Below, one piece after another: positions 1-9,255 of a stretch of 64,000 bases of DNA. Both the position numbers and the translations under genes were made by a program. How positions within the stretch are numbered: position 1 is the stretch's first letter; every line of letters starts with the position of its first letter. The notes under the pieces were generated by a model. The model was not told the DNA's origin, did not search any database, and saw nothing but the letters and a program-made list of their open reading frames with translations. The stretch is from Sagittula sp. P11. Lineage in GTDB: Bacteria > Pseudomonadota > Alphaproteobacteria > Rhodobacterales > Rhodobacteraceae. The DNA is taken from contig NZ_CP021913.1 in the NCBI RefSeq assembly GCF_002814095.1, forward strand, positions 372,001-436,000. Direction: 5' to 3'.

Positions 1-2650
1 CCCCCACGACCTTCGAGGACGGCGTGACCTTCACGATGTCGCCGAACATCTGGTTCACGTCGGCATAGGTCTGGGCGACCTCGTGCCAGCGCTCCTCCAG
101 CCCCAGGCTGCGCGCCTGAGCCTTCAGGTTGGTGAACTGCCCGCCCGGCATCTCGTGGAGGTAGACCTCCGAAGCCGGGGCCTGCATGCCGCTCTCGAAC
201 GCCGCGTACTGGCCCCGCACCGCCTCCCAATAGTTGGAGATCGCGCGGATCGCCGCCATGTCGAGGCCGGTGTCCCGCTCGGTAAAGCGCAGCGCCTCGA
301 CCACCGACCCCAGCGTCGGCTGCGAGGTGTTGCCCGACAGCGCGTCCATCGCGGCATCGACACAGTCCACACCGGCGCGCGACGCCTCCATGATCGTGGC
401 AATCGCCGCGCCCGAGGTGTCGTGCGTGTGGAAGTGGACCGGCAGACCGACCTCTTCCTTCAGTGTCTTGACCAGCGTGTAGGCGGCATTGGCCTTCAGG
501 AGGCCCGCCATGTCCTTCAGACCCAGCACATGCGCGCCCGCGTCCCGCAGCTCCTTCGCCATGGAGACGTAGTACTTCAGGTCGTACTTCGACCGGTCCG
601 GGTCCAGCATGTCGCCGGTGTAGCAGACCGTCCCTTCGAGGATCTTGCCCGACTCCAGAACCGCGTCCATCGCGACGCGCATGTTCTCCACCCAGTTCAG
701 AGAATCGAACACGCGGAACACGTCGACGCCGGTTTCCGCCGCCTGCTTGACGAAGAACTGCACTACGTTGTCGGGGTAGTTGGTGTAGCCCACCCCGTTC
801 GCGCCGCGCAGCAGCATCTGCGTCAGCAGGTTGGGCATCCGCGCGCGCAGGTCGCGCAGGCGCTGCCACGGGCATTCCTGCAGGAAGCGGTAGGCCACGT
901 CGAAGGTCGCCCCGCCCCAGCACTCCATCGAGAAGAGCTGCGGCAGGTTGTGGGCATAGGCGGGCGCCACGCCGATCATGTCGATCGAACGCATCCGCGT
1001 CGCCAGAAGCGACTGGTGGCCGTCGCGCATCGTGGTGTCTGTGATCAGAAGCTGCTTCTGCTCCAGCATCCAGTCGGCAACCGCCTTCGGGCCCTTCTCC
1101 TCCAGCAGCGTCTTGGTCCCCGGCGCGGGCGCATCGGCGCGCAGCTTCGGCGGCTTCGCGGGCTTCAGGTCCGGATGCGGCGTCGCGCGGCCCTGCACCT
1201 CCGGATGACCGTTCACCGTGATGTCGGCGATGTAGGTCAGCACCTTGGTGCCCCGGTCGCGGCGCTTCTGGAAGTCGAACAGCTCCGGCGTCGTGTCGAT
1301 GAACTTCGTCGTGTACTGGTTGTTCAGGAACGTCGGGTGTTTCAGCAGGTTGATGACGAACTCGATGTTCGTGGTCACGCCGCGGATGCGGAACTCGCGC
1401 AGCGCGCGGTCCATCCGCTTGATCGCCTTCTCCGGCGTCGGCGCCTTGGCCGTCACCTTCACCAGCAGCGAATCGTAGTAGCGCGTGATGACCCCGCCCG
1501 CATAGGCCGTGCCGCCGTCCAGGCGGATGCCCATGCCGGTCGCGCTCCGGTAGGCGGTGATGCGGCCGTAGTCGGGGATGAAGTTGTTGGTCGGGTCCTC
1601 GGTGGTGATCCGGGTCTGCAGCGCGTGGCCGGTCAGGCGCACGTCGTACTGCGATGCCTTGCCCGTCGCCTCGGACAGCGACTTGCCCTCCGCGATCAGG
1701 ATCTGCGCCTGCACGATGTCGATGCCGGTGACTTCCTCGGTGACCGTGTGTTCCACCTGCACGCGCGGGTTCACCTCGATGAAGTAGAAGGACCCGGTGT
1801 CCATATCCATCAGGAACTCGACCGTGCCCGCGCATTCATAGTTCACATGAGCGCAGATCTTGCGGCCCAGTTCGCAGATCTCCTCGCGCTGTGCCTCGCT
1901 CAGGTAAGGCGCGGGCGCGCGCTCGACGACTTTCTGGTTGCGGCGCTGGACCGAACAGTCGCGTTCATAGAGGTGGTAGATGTTGCCCTGCTTGTCGCCG
2001 AGGATCTGAACCTCGACATGGCGGGCGCGTATGATCATCTTTTCGAGATAGCCCTCGCCGTTGCCAAAGGCCGCCTCCGCCTCGCGCCGGCCTTCCAGCA
2101 CCTTTTCCTTCAGTTCCTTCGGACCGTTGATCGGGCGCATCCCGCGTCCGCCGCCGCCCCAGGAAGCCTTCAGCATCAGGGGATAGCCGATCTCCTCGGC
2201 CTCCTTGGCGATGGCCTCGAAATCGTCGCCCAGCACTTCCGTCGCCGGGATGACCGGCACGCCCGCCTCGATGGCGACCCGCCGGGCCGAGGCCTTGTCG
2301 CCAAGCGCGCGCATCGTCTCGGCCCGCGGCCCGATGAAGGTGATGCCCGCCGCGTCGCAGGCGTCGACGAAATCCGGGTTCTCGGACAGGAGGCCATAGC
2401 CCGGGTGGATCGCGTCCGCGCCGCTTTCCTTCGCAACGCGTATGATTTCATCGATCGCGAGATAGGCCTGCACAGGGCCAAGCCCTTCTCCGATTCGGTA
2501 GGCCTCGTCCGCCTTGAAGCGGTGAAGGCCCAGCTTGTCCTCTTCTGCGAAGACCGCGACGGTCTTCTTACCCATCTCGTTCGCAGCCCGCATGATGCGG
2601 ATCGCGATTTCACCGCGGTTGGCGACGAGAATCTTCTCGAAATCGGGCAT
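1..2650 (-). CDS. pyc: Pyruvate carboxylase, N-terminal part (runs off the left edge)
   Basis: Carboxylates pyruvate to oxaloacetate with a biotin cofactor (anaplerosis, cytoplasm). The visible 883 residues of a protein usually near 1150 start MPDFEKILVANRGEIA. They carry the biotin carboxylase ATP-grasp domain (HPGYGLLSEN; the Gly-rich KASWGGGGRGMR near residue 160; EVNPRVQVEHTVTEE) to about residue 450. The carboxyltransferase barrel follows, with RDGHQSLLATR near residue 540 and GLKDMAGL. The C-terminal PYC and biotinyl domains lie outside the window. The ATG at 2650 has GAGAGGA about 9 bases upstream. Two TTTGCAAA boxes sit 87-124 bases upstream of the start. The carboxyltransferase of the pyruvate type on the same chain excludes acetyl- or propionyl-CoA carboxylase alpha subunits. 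Confidence 0.97.
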   Translation of the reverse strand, partial: MPDFEKILVANRGEIAIRIMRAANEMGKKTVAVFAEEDKLGLHRFKADEAYRIGEGLGPVQAYLAIDEIIRVAKESGADAIHPGYGLLSENPDFVDACDAAGITFIGPRAETMRALGDKASARRVAIEAGVPVIPATEVLGDDFEAIAKEAEEIGYPLMLKASWGGGGRGMRPINGPKELKEKVLEGRREAEAAFGNGEGYLEKMIIRARHVEVQILGDKQGNIYHLYERDCSVQRRNQKVVERAPAPYLSEAQREEICELGRKICAHVNYECAGTVEFLMDMDTGSFYFIEVNPRVQVEHTVTEEVTGIDIVQAQILIAEGKSLSEATGKASQYDVRLTGHALQTRITTEDPTNNFIPDYGRITAYRSATGMGIRLDGGTAYAGGVITRYYDSLLVKVTAKAPTPEKAIKRMDRALREFRIRGVTTNIEFVINLLKHPTFLNNQYTTKFIDTTPELFDFQKRRDRGTKVLTYIADITVNGHPEVQGRATPHPDLKPAKPPKLRADAPAPGTKTLLEEKGPKAVADWMLEQKQLLITDTTMRDGHQSLLATRMRSIDMIGVAPAYAHNLPQLFSMECWGGATFDVAYRFLQECPWQRLRDLRARMPNLLTQMLLRGANGVGYTNYPDNVVQFFVKQAAETGVDVFRVFDSLNWVENMRVAMDAVLESGKILEGTVCYTGDMLDPDRSKYDLKYYVSMAKELRDAGAHVLGLKDMAGLLKANAAYTLVKTLKEEVGLPVHFHTHDTSGAAIATIMEASRAGVDCVDAAMDALSGNTSQPTLGSVVEALRFTERDTGLDMAAIRAISNYWEAVRGQYAAFESGMQAPASEVYLHEMPGGQFTNLKAQARSLGLEERWHEVAQTYADVNQMFGDIVKVTPSSKVVG

Positions 2651-2736
2651 GTGTGTTGGTCCTCTCGCGCATGATTGTTGTCAGTTTGCGCAACATTATT
2701 ACTTTGACGCCTTGCCGCACCGCGGCGCAAGAGGGG

Positions 2737-2774
2737 TTTGCAAATTAATTTTTCAGCAAGGCCAGGTTTGCAAA
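2737..2774. promoter_or_regulatory. Two TTTGCAAA palindromes (possible ScfR/RamB-type operator)
   Basis: Two copies of the 10-mer GGTTTGCAAA, each containing the palindrome TTTGCAAA, lie at 2737-2744 and 2767-2774. Their centres are 30 bp apart, about three helical turns. They fall between pyc (minus) and the unknown gene at 2848 (plus). TTTGCAAA repeats are the reported site type of short-chain fatty acyl-CoA regulators (PccR of Rhodobacter sphaeroides) and of RamB. The link to pyc control is inference. Confidence 0.5.
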
Positions 2775-2847
2775 CGCACCGGCTTAATCCGTCATTAACG
2801 CTGACGATCTATTCGGTTGCGGAAAGACCCGGGTCAAGGAGCCCACC

Positions 2848-3324
2848 ATGTTCGACAGATCCGAACGGCCTGCGGGCGCGCTGGCGCGAAACCTCATGGC
2901 GCGCCCCGACTGGATGATCAGCCAACACCTCGATCACCTCGACCGGGAGATCAGGACCTTCGGCTGTCTGACCCTGTCCCGAAAGGCGTGGAAGCCCTGC
3001 ACGATCGAGACTTATGACCGGACGATCGTGCTCTATTCCGTCGAGGACCTCGAAACCGCGATGCTGGCGCAGGCCGACGACGACCATACCCGCGGCATCG
3101 AGCGCACCCTCCGCGTCGTCACCAAGGCAGAGGCGATTTCCGACAAGCGCATCGACGGCGTGGTGATCACGGCACGCAAGATCGACGACTTCTTTCCGGA
3201 CCACCCGCTGCGCGCCGACCTGCGGCTGACACGGTGCGGCGACGACTGGCAGGTGTCCCACATCATCGCCCATATCGCGGCCGAGTGCTGGGCCTTCACC
3301 CGCCCGTTCCTGGCAAACCGCTGA
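2848..3324 (+). CDS. Conserved hypothetical protein, 158 aa
   Basis: I do not recognise the family. The product is soluble, without signal peptide or membrane segment. It is rich in charged residues and has cysteines in FGCL, WKPC, TRCG and AECW. The pattern of a mixed strand/helix fold (TYDRTIVLYSVEDLETAM, then DGVVITARKIDDFFPD) suggests a small globular domain. The ATG is preceded by AAGGAG about 7 bases upstream. Its last 29 bases overlap the 3' end of the convergent 2-hydroxy acid dehydrogenase gene. It shares its upstream region, including the TTTGCAAA boxes, with divergent pyc. Confidence 0.75.
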   Translation: MFDRSERPAGALARNLMARPDWMISQHLDHLDREIRTFGCLTLSRKAWKPCTIETYDRTIVLYSVEDLETAMLAQADDDHTRGIERTLRVVTKAEAISDKRIDGVVITARKIDDFFPDHPLRADLRLTRCGDDWQVSHIIAHIAAECWAFTRPFLANR

Positions 3325-4456
3325 GGATCTCGGTCCGGCCACGCAGTTCCGAAGGCCGCGCCACGCCAAGCTGGCCGATGGCCGCCACCAGATCGCGGCG
3401 CAGCATCTCGGTCAGGTGCGCCGGGCCGTCCTCTCCCAGCGCGCAGACGGCGTAGTGCCAGGCGCGGCCCAGCATGATGAAATCCGCGCCAAGCGCGATG
3501 CCCCGCAGCATGTCCAGCCCCGACTCGAAGCCACTGTCGGCGATCACCGGCAGGGTCGTCGCGGCGCGCACCTCAGGCAGCACCTCGGCCACGGCGGGGG
3601 CGCCGTCGAACTGGCGCCCGCCGTGGTTCGACACCCAGATGGCATCGATGCCCGCCGCCTCCAGCCGCGCGGCATCGGAGGCGCGCATCACGCCCTTGAC
3701 CACCAGCGGCCCGTCCCAGTGGTCCCGGATCCACGCCACGTAGTCCCAGTCGGGCGCGGTGCGCAGCAGGTAGCCCACATGTGCCGTCGGATCGCGGGTC
3801 GACAGGTCGGTCGTGTACCGGTCGAGCGTCTTCATCCGCGGCATCCCCGCCCGCATCCGGGCCAGCGACCACGCCGGCCGCAGCGCACATTGCGCGGCGA
3901 TGCGGGGCGTCAGGCGCGGCGGCTGCACCAGCCCGCCCTTCACTTGCGCCTCCCGCCGCGAGGCCACCGGCACGTCGACCGTCAGCACCAGCACGCGGAA
4001 CCCGCTGTCCCGCGCCCGCGCCAGCATGTCGAGCCGCACGTCCACGGCACGGGGCGGATAAAGTTGGAACCACCCCTGCCCGCCGGTCAGCGGGCCGATC
4101 TCCTCGGGCGTGGCGGTCGCCACGGTAGACAGCGTGTAGGGGAGCCCGGCCTGCGTGGCGCCCCCGGCCAGCGTCGCCTCCGCGCCCGGCCACAAAAGGC
4201 CCGACTGCCCGACCGGCGCCACCCCGAAGGGCAGCGGATGGGACACGCCCAGAAGCTCCGTGGCAAGGTCCGGCGCCACTTCCCCGTCGAGGATCGAGGG
4301 CATGAACCCGACCCGGTCCAGCGCCGCACGGTTGCGCCGGGCGGTCGCCCCCGTTCCCGTCGCGGTGTCGAGATAGGCCCAGGCAAAGCGCGGCACGCGG
4401 CGCCGCGCACGCGCTCTCAGGTCGGCCACGGTCATGTATGTCTGCTGCGGATCCAT
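3296..4456 (-). CDS. FMN-dependent alpha-hydroxy acid dehydrogenase (L-lactate dehydrogenase-like)
   Basis: Oxidises an L-2-hydroxy acid, probably L-lactate or a relative, to the 2-oxo acid using FMN; members are often membrane-associated and feed the respiratory chain. The 386-residue product has the family signature SNHGGRQFDGAPA near residue 275, which holds the catalytic His and substrate-binding Arg, a flavin-binding VVKGVMRASDA segment, and the N-terminal ADLRARARRRVPRFAWAYLDT typical of the family. I chose the ATG at 4456 because the family N-terminus begins there; a TTG (4513) and an ATG (4504) lie upstream in frame. The exact substrate (lactate, mandelate, glycolate) cannot be decided from sequence. 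Its 3' end overlaps the convergent gene by 29 bases. Confidence 0.88.
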   Translation of the reverse strand: MDPQQTYMTVADLRARARRRVPRFAWAYLDTATGTGATARRNRAALDRVGFMPSILDGEVAPDLATELLGVSHPLPFGVAPVGQSGLLWPGAEATLAGGATQAGLPYTLSTVATATPEEIGPLTGGQGWFQLYPPRAVDVRLDMLARARDSGFRVLVLTVDVPVASRREAQVKGGLVQPPRLTPRIAAQCALRPAWSLARMRAGMPRMKTLDRYTTDLSTRDPTAHVGYLLRTAPDWDYVAWIRDHWDGPLVVKGVMRASDAARLEAAGIDAIWVSNHGGRQFDGAPAVAEVLPEVRAATTLPVIADSGFESGLDMLRGIALGADFIMLGRAWHYAVCALGEDGPAHLTEMLRRDLVAAIGQLGVARPSELRGRTEILSGLPGTGG

Positions 4457-4582
4457 GGCCCTTGTCTCGCCCGAAATCCCCGCCCGCGCCAGCCCCCGCC
4501 GCATTCTCCGCAAATGTTCAGTTTATTTTAAGCGCGATCGCCGAGGCTCTGCCCCGAGCGTTCCCGAACACCGGAGTAGACC

Positions 4583-5569
4583 ATGCACGCGATGCTGTTG
4601 GACAGTGACATTCCCCGCCTGGACCGCCTTCAGATCGCCTTCCTGGAGGCGGGCATTCACGTGACCGGCTCCGGCAGCATCTCGGTCGCCGAATGCTGCC
4701 TGCGCCGCGCCGTGGCCGACGTGCTGCTGGTCGACCTCGACACCGCGGGCGCCTACCTGCCGGAAATCGTGACGCTGGCGGAACGCCGCAATCCCCGGCT
4801 GGTCACGCTGTTCCTGTCGGACGCCGTCTCTGCCGCGACCGACCGCTGGTCCGACCGCTTCGGCTCGCTCCACTGCGTGCTCGAAGGCGTGTCCGAGGCG
4901 GGGCTGGTCGCCCGCATGGCCCGCGCCTCGCTCGCCGGGCGCGCCCGGTGTTCGGAGGTCGCGCAGAAGGCCGCGGCCGAGGTGCGCGCCGCCGCCGAAC
5001 AGACCACCCGCCAGCGGGCGGAGGCGGCCCGGTCGCAGACCGCCGCCGCAGACACGCCGCCGCAACCCCGGCCACAGGACATGACCGCCGCCGCGCAGCC
5101 CGTTCACCACGATCCCTCCGTCGCCGCGCGAGAGGCACACCTGAAGCAGCAGACCGCCGCCATGCGAAGCACCATCGCCCCGCAGTCCGACACACCCGTC
5201 CCGCAGACGGCAGAGACCGAACAAACTGCGGCCCAGCCCCCCCAGCCGAACCACTACCCGGCGATTCGCATGCACCCGGCGCTCGCCGCCCAACGCGCCG
5301 CCGAAGCCGAGGCCCGCAACTCCGCCGCACGGAAAGACGCGCCGGCACCGGCCACACGGCCCACAGTCCAGCCCGCGCCAGCCTCCATCCAGCCGCTGCG
5401 CGTGCAGCCCGCCGCTGCCGCCGTCCAGCCGCTCCGCCCGCAGCCTGCGCCCGCGGCGCCACGCGCCTCCGCACCGGAAACGGGGGGCGCCGACGACACG
5501 CCGCGGCCCGTCTTCCAGACCTCCCGGCGCAGGCTCGGCGTGACCTCAGGCGCGCTGATGTCCGCCTGA
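4583..5569 (+). CDS. Receiver-like protein with Pro/Ala/Gln-rich tail
   Basis: Residues 1-120 resemble a CheY-like receiver: an acidic LLDSD near the N-terminus, VDLDTAG where the phospho-acceptor Asp would sit, and FLSD in the position of the conserved Thr/Ser. The conserved Lys of the KP motif is not evident (HCVLEG there), so this may be an atypical or non-phosphorylated receiver. From about residue 130 the chain becomes a low-complexity Ala/Gln/Pro region with tandem-like segments (IQPLRVQPAAAAVQPLRPQPAPAA). There is no DNA-binding or enzymatic output domain. It lies 71 bases upstream of uvrD on the same strand. Function unknown. Confidence 0.75.
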   Translation: MHAMLLDSDIPRLDRLQIAFLEAGIHVTGSGSISVAECCLRRAVADVLLVDLDTAGAYLPEIVTLAERRNPRLVTLFLSDAVSAATDRWSDRFGSLHCVLEGVSEAGLVARMARASLAGRARCSEVAQKAAAEVRAAAEQTTRQRAEAARSQTAAADTPPQPRPQDMTAAAQPVHHDPSVAAREAHLKQQTAAMRSTIAPQSDTPVPQTAETEQTAAQPPQPNHYPAIRMHPALAAQRAAEAEARNSAARKDAPAPATRPTVQPAPASIQPLRVQPAAAAVQPLRPQPAPAAPRASAPETGGADDTPRPVFQTSRRRLGVTSGALMSA

Positions 5570-5640
5570 CCCAAGAAAACCCGCGGAACACAAGGCGAAC
5601 ACACCTTCCCCTTCCGGCGCCCCGGCGTTAGATTGACGCC

Positions 5641-8064
5641 ATGAGCAGCTACGACGAATTCGACGCATTCGAGGCGTCTTCGCTTTCCGCCCGCGCCATG
5701 GCCGCGCGCCCGCACCCCTATCTGGACGAGCTGAACCCGGCCCAGCGGGAGGCTGTCGAACATCTCGACGGGCCGGTCCTGATGCTGGCCGGGGCCGGCA
5801 CCGGCAAGACCAAGGCGCTGACCGCCCGCGTGGTGCACCTGCTGAACACCGGCCGCGCCCGCCCGAACGAGATCCTCAGCGTGACCTTCACCAACAAGGC
5901 CGCGCGCGAGATGAAGAACCGCGTCTCGAACATGCTGGGTCAGGTGGTGGAGGGGATGCCATGGATGGGCACCTTCCACTCCATCTGCGTGAAGCTGCTC
6001 CGCCGCCACGCCGAACTCGTGGGGCTGAAGTCGAACTTCACCATCCTCGACACCGACGACCAGCTCCGCCTGCTCAAGCAACTGGTGCAGGCGCATGGCA
6101 TCGACGACAAGCGCTGGCCCGCCCGCCAGCTGGCCAACATCATCGACGGCTGGAAGAACCGCGCGCTGACGCCCGACAAGGTGCCCGCCGCCGACGCGGG
6201 CGCCTACAACCACAAGGGCCCCCGCCTTTACGCCGAATACCAGGAACGCCTGAAGGAGCTGAACGCCACCGACTTCGGCGACCTGCTCCTGCACATGGTG
6301 ACGATCTTCCAGACCCACCCGGACGTGCTGGAACAGTACCAGCGCTGGTTCCGCTACATCCTCGTGGACGAGTATCAGGACACTAACGTCGCGCAGTACC
6401 TCTGGCTGCGGCTGCTGGCGTCAGCGCACAAGAACATCTGCTGCGTGGGCGACGACGACCAGTCGATCTACGGCTGGCGCGGCGCCGAGGTGGGCAACAT
6501 CCTGCGGTTCGAAAAGGACTTTCCCGGCGCGCATGTGGTGCGGCTGGAACAGAACTACCGCTCCACCCCGCACATCCTCGCCGCCGCCTCCGGCGTGATC
6601 CGGGGCAACTCGAACCGCCTCGGCAAGGAGCTCTGGACCGATCGGCAGGAGGGCTGGAAGGTCCGCCTGATCGGTCACTGGGACGGCGAGGAAGAGGCGC
6701 GCTGGGTCGGCGAGGAAATCGAATCGATGCAGAACGGCACGCGCCGGATGCGGCCGTTCAGCCTCGACGAGATGGCGATCCTCGTCCGCGCCTCGCACCA
6801 GATGCGCGCCTTCGAGGACCGCTTTCTGACCATCGGCCTGCCCTACCGCGTCATCGGCGGCCCCCGCTTCTACGAGCGGATGGAGATTCGCGATGCCATG
6901 GCCTACTTCCGGCTGGTGGTGTCGCCCACCGACGACCTCGCGTTCGAGCGGATCGTGAACACGCCGAAGCGCGGCCTCGGCGACAAGGCCCAGCAGACCA
7001 TCCAGCGCATCGCCCGCGAAAACGGCGTCTCCCTGCTGGACGGCGCGGCGCTGGCGGTCGAGCAGAAGGCCATCACCGGCAAGGGCGCCAAGGCGCTGGG
7101 ACAACTGGTGGCCGACCTCGCGCGCTGGGGCCGGATGACCCGGGCCACGGTCGCGGTGGACAGCGACGACGACGTGATCGACGACCTGGCCCAGCCGATG
7201 AATGCCCGGCCGGAGGTCAGCCACGTCGAGCTGGCGCAGATCATCCTCGACGAATCCGGCTACACGGAGATGTGGCAGAACGACAAGACGCCGGAGGCGC
7301 CGGGCCGGCTGGAAAACCTCAAGGAACTGGTCAAGGCGCTGGAAAGTTTCGAGAACCTGCAAGGTTTCCTCGAACACGTCAGCCTTGTCATGGACAACGA
7401 CACCGACGAATCCGGGGCCAAGGTCTCGATCATGACGCTGCACGCCGCCAAGGGGCTGGAGTTCCCCGCCGTCTTCCTGCCCGGCTGGGAGGACGGCCTC
7501 TTCCCCTCGCAGCGGTCGATGGACGAAAGCGGCGTTAAGGGGCTGGAGGAAGAGCGCCGGCTCGCCTACGTCGGCATCACCCGGGCCGAGGAATGCTGCA
7601 CCATCAGCTTCGCGGGCAACCGCCGGGTGTTCGGCCAGTGGCAGTCGCAGATGCCCTCGCGCTTCGTCGACGAGCTGCCCGAGGAACACGTGGAGGTGCT
7701 GACGCCCCCGGGCCTTTACGGCGGCGGCGGGTTCGGCGCGGCGCAGGGCGGGTTCGGCGGGGCGTCCTCGACGCTGGAAACCCGCGCGGCAGAGGCGAAT
7801 GTCTACAACTCGCCCGGCTGGAAGCGCCTGCAGGCGCGCTCCGGCGAACGCCCGGTCAGCCAGCCGCGCGAATCGAAGACGCAGGTGATCGACATGCAGG
7901 CGGTCTCGGCCTTCACCGTGGGCGAACGCGTGTTCCACCAGAAGTTCGGCTACGGCGCCGTCACGGGGATCGAGGGCGACAAGCTGGAGATCGCCTTCGA
8001 GAAGGCCGGGACGAAGAAGGTGGTCGCCCGATTCCTCTGCGCCGCGGACGACATTCCGTTCTGA
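5641..8064 (+). CDS. uvrD: ATP-dependent 3'-5' DNA helicase UvrD/PcrA
   Basis: Superfamily 1A helicase that unwinds DNA in nucleotide excision repair, mismatch repair and fork clearance. The 807 residues carry, in order: Walker A GAGTGKT (residues 51-57), motif Ia TFTNKAAREMK, Walker B VDEYQDTN, motif III GDDDQSIYGWRGA, motif IV EQNYRS, motif V TLHAAKGLEFPAVFLPGWEDG, and motif VI RRLAYVGITRAEE. The C-terminal Tudor-like segment (GERVFHQKFGYGAVTGI) is typical of UvrD/PcrA and absent from Rep. Length is slightly above the usual 720-790, from a Gly-rich linker before the C-terminal domain. Confidence 0.96.
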   Translation: MSSYDEFDAFEASSLSARAMAARPHPYLDELNPAQREAVEHLDGPVLMLAGAGTGKTKALTARVVHLLNTGRARPNEILSVTFTNKAAREMKNRVSNMLGQVVEGMPWMGTFHSICVKLLRRHAELVGLKSNFTILDTDDQLRLLKQLVQAHGIDDKRWPARQLANIIDGWKNRALTPDKVPAADAGAYNHKGPRLYAEYQERLKELNATDFGDLLLHMVTIFQTHPDVLEQYQRWFRYILVDEYQDTNVAQYLWLRLLASAHKNICCVGDDDQSIYGWRGAEVGNILRFEKDFPGAHVVRLEQNYRSTPHILAAASGVIRGNSNRLGKELWTDRQEGWKVRLIGHWDGEEEARWVGEEIESMQNGTRRMRPFSLDEMAILVRASHQMRAFEDRFLTIGLPYRVIGGPRFYERMEIRDAMAYFRLVVSPTDDLAFERIVNTPKRGLGDKAQQTIQRIARENGVSLLDGAALAVEQKAITGKGAKALGQLVADLARWGRMTRATVAVDSDDDVIDDLAQPMNARPEVSHVELAQIILDESGYTEMWQNDKTPEAPGRLENLKELVKALESFENLQGFLEHVSLVMDNDTDESGAKVSIMTLHAAKGLEFPAVFLPGWEDGLFPSQRSMDESGVKGLEEERRLAYVGITRAEECCTISFAGNRRVFGQWQSQMPSRFVDELPEEHVEVLTPPGLYGGGGFGAAQGGFGGASSTLETRAAEANVYNSPGWKRLQARSGERPVSQPRESKTQVIDMQAVSAFTVGERVFHQKFGYGAVTGIEGDKLEIAFEKAGTKKVVARFLCAADDIPF

Positions 8065-8193
8065 TCTGGTCTGACCTGATGCCGGGCCGCGCGGGCCTCC
8101 GGGGCCGAAATCCGCGCAACCGTGCCTTCGCCTGTTCGCAAGCGCCGCGCGGCGTGCTATCCCGTTGCCCACGCTCACATTCAGGGAAGTCCC

Positions 8194-8712
8194 GTGCACC
8201 GCAAGACACCGCTCCGGATCGCCGCCGCGCTGGTCCTTTGCCTTCTGTCCGGTCCACTGGCCGCGCAGGACCCGGTGGTCAACTTCGCGCCCGAAGACGC
8301 GGACATGGCCGCCGCCATCGAGGAGGCGCGCAGCAATCTCGACTTCGTCCTGGCCCGGCTGGCGACGGAGGATGGCGGCCTGCACCCGGCGCTGAACCTC
8401 AAGGCACGGCTGCCCGTCAATCACTTCGACGTCGATGACGAGGTCATCTGGGTCGAGAATTTGGCCCTTGCCGAGGACGGCACCTTCACCGGCCAGCTCG
8501 CCAACGATCCCGCCTACCTGCCCGGCCTGACGCTGGGCGACAGCGTCAGCTTCGGGCGCGACCAGATCGCCGACTGGTCGGTGCTGTCCACCGACGGGCG
8601 GATGTACGGCCATTACACCACCCGCGTGATGCTGCCGCACCTCTCGCGGGCCGAGGCGGAACAGGTGGGCGATCTGCTGTCGCCCGATCCGATCCCCGAG
8701 GCCTGGCGCTGA
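8194..8712 (+). CDS. Secreted DUF2314 (YegJ-like) protein
   Basis: I take a GTG at 8194, with GGGA a few bases upstream, as the start because it gives a clean Sec signal peptide (LRIAAALVLCLLSGPLAAQ). An upstream in-frame ATG (8122) would bury the signal behind 24 residues. The mature part resembles DUF2314: MAAAIEEARSNLDFVLARL, then HFDVDDEVIWVENLALAEDGTFTGQLANDP, then GDSVSFGRDQIADWSVLSTDGRMYGHYTTRVML. No enzymatic function is established for the family; export to the periplasm is inferred from the signal peptide. Confidence 0.8.
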   Translation: MHRKTPLRIAAALVLCLLSGPLAAQDPVVNFAPEDADMAAAIEEARSNLDFVLARLATEDGGLHPALNLKARLPVNHFDVDDEVIWVENLALAEDGTFTGQLANDPAYLPGLTLGDSVSFGRDQIADWSVLSTDGRMYGHYTTRVMLPHLSRAEAEQVGDLLSPDPIPEAWR

Positions 8713-8859
8713 ACAGCGGGCTATCCTGCACGAAACACGTCGCTTTCGGCACGAAACGCCCGGCACAAGGGCATTCTGCGCCGGATTTCCGCCCTCGCCT
8801 TCCGCGCCGCCAGCTTCTACCTTGACCGCAGTGCTTCGAAACGGACAGCTTGCGACACC

Positions 8860-9255
8860 ATGGAGAAACTCAACGTAACCGCGGCCCGCATGGTCGCCGC
8901 CGCCCGCGCCCGCATCCCCGAAATCGGCACGGCCGAGGCGATCGAGATGCTCAAGGACCCGGACGTCGTCTTTGTCGACATCCGCGATGTGCGCGAACGG
9001 CAGAAGCTGGGCTACATCCCCGGCGCCGTGCACGCGCCGCGCGGCATGATCGAATTCTGGGTCGACCCGGAAAGCCCCTACCACAAGCCGGTCTTCGCGC
9101 AGGAGGGCAAGCAATACGTCTTCCACTGCGCGTCCGGCTGGCGCTCTGCGCTGACCGTGGCCACCCTGCTCGACATGGGGTTCGACGCGGCGCACCTGCG
9201 CGACGGCTTTTCGGACTGGGTGAAACAGGACGGCCCCGTCCAGAAGGACGACTGA
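8860..9255 (+). CDS. Rhodanese-like domain protein
   Basis: A single-domain rhodanese of 131 residues that could move sulfane sulfur between donors and thiol acceptors in the cytoplasm. The family pattern is complete: VVFVDIRDVRER near residue 37, GYIPGAVHAPRG, and the active-site loop HCASGWRSAL, with the persulfide-carrying Cys near residue 89. The C-terminal GFSDWVKQDGPV is also usual. Its stop codon overlaps the start of the next gene by one base (TGATG), so the two are probably translationally coupled. Confidence 0.9.
   Translation: MEKLNVTAARMVAAARARIPEIGTAEAIEMLKDPDVVFVDIRDVRERQKLGYIPGAVHAPRGMIEFWVDPESPYHKPVFAQEGKQYVFHCASGWRSALTVATLLDMGFDAAHLRDGFSDWVKQDGPVQKDD

Noticed and set aside
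83-2674. A long open frame on the plus strand across the pyruvate carboxylase gene
   Set aside because: It is the antisense shadow of pyc, with a biased Arg/His/Val composition and no recognisable domain.
6421-9195. A 924-codon open frame on the minus strand over uvrD and its neighbours
   Set aside because: It is antisense to uvrD and the DUF2314 gene; the plus-strand proteins have clear domain motifs.
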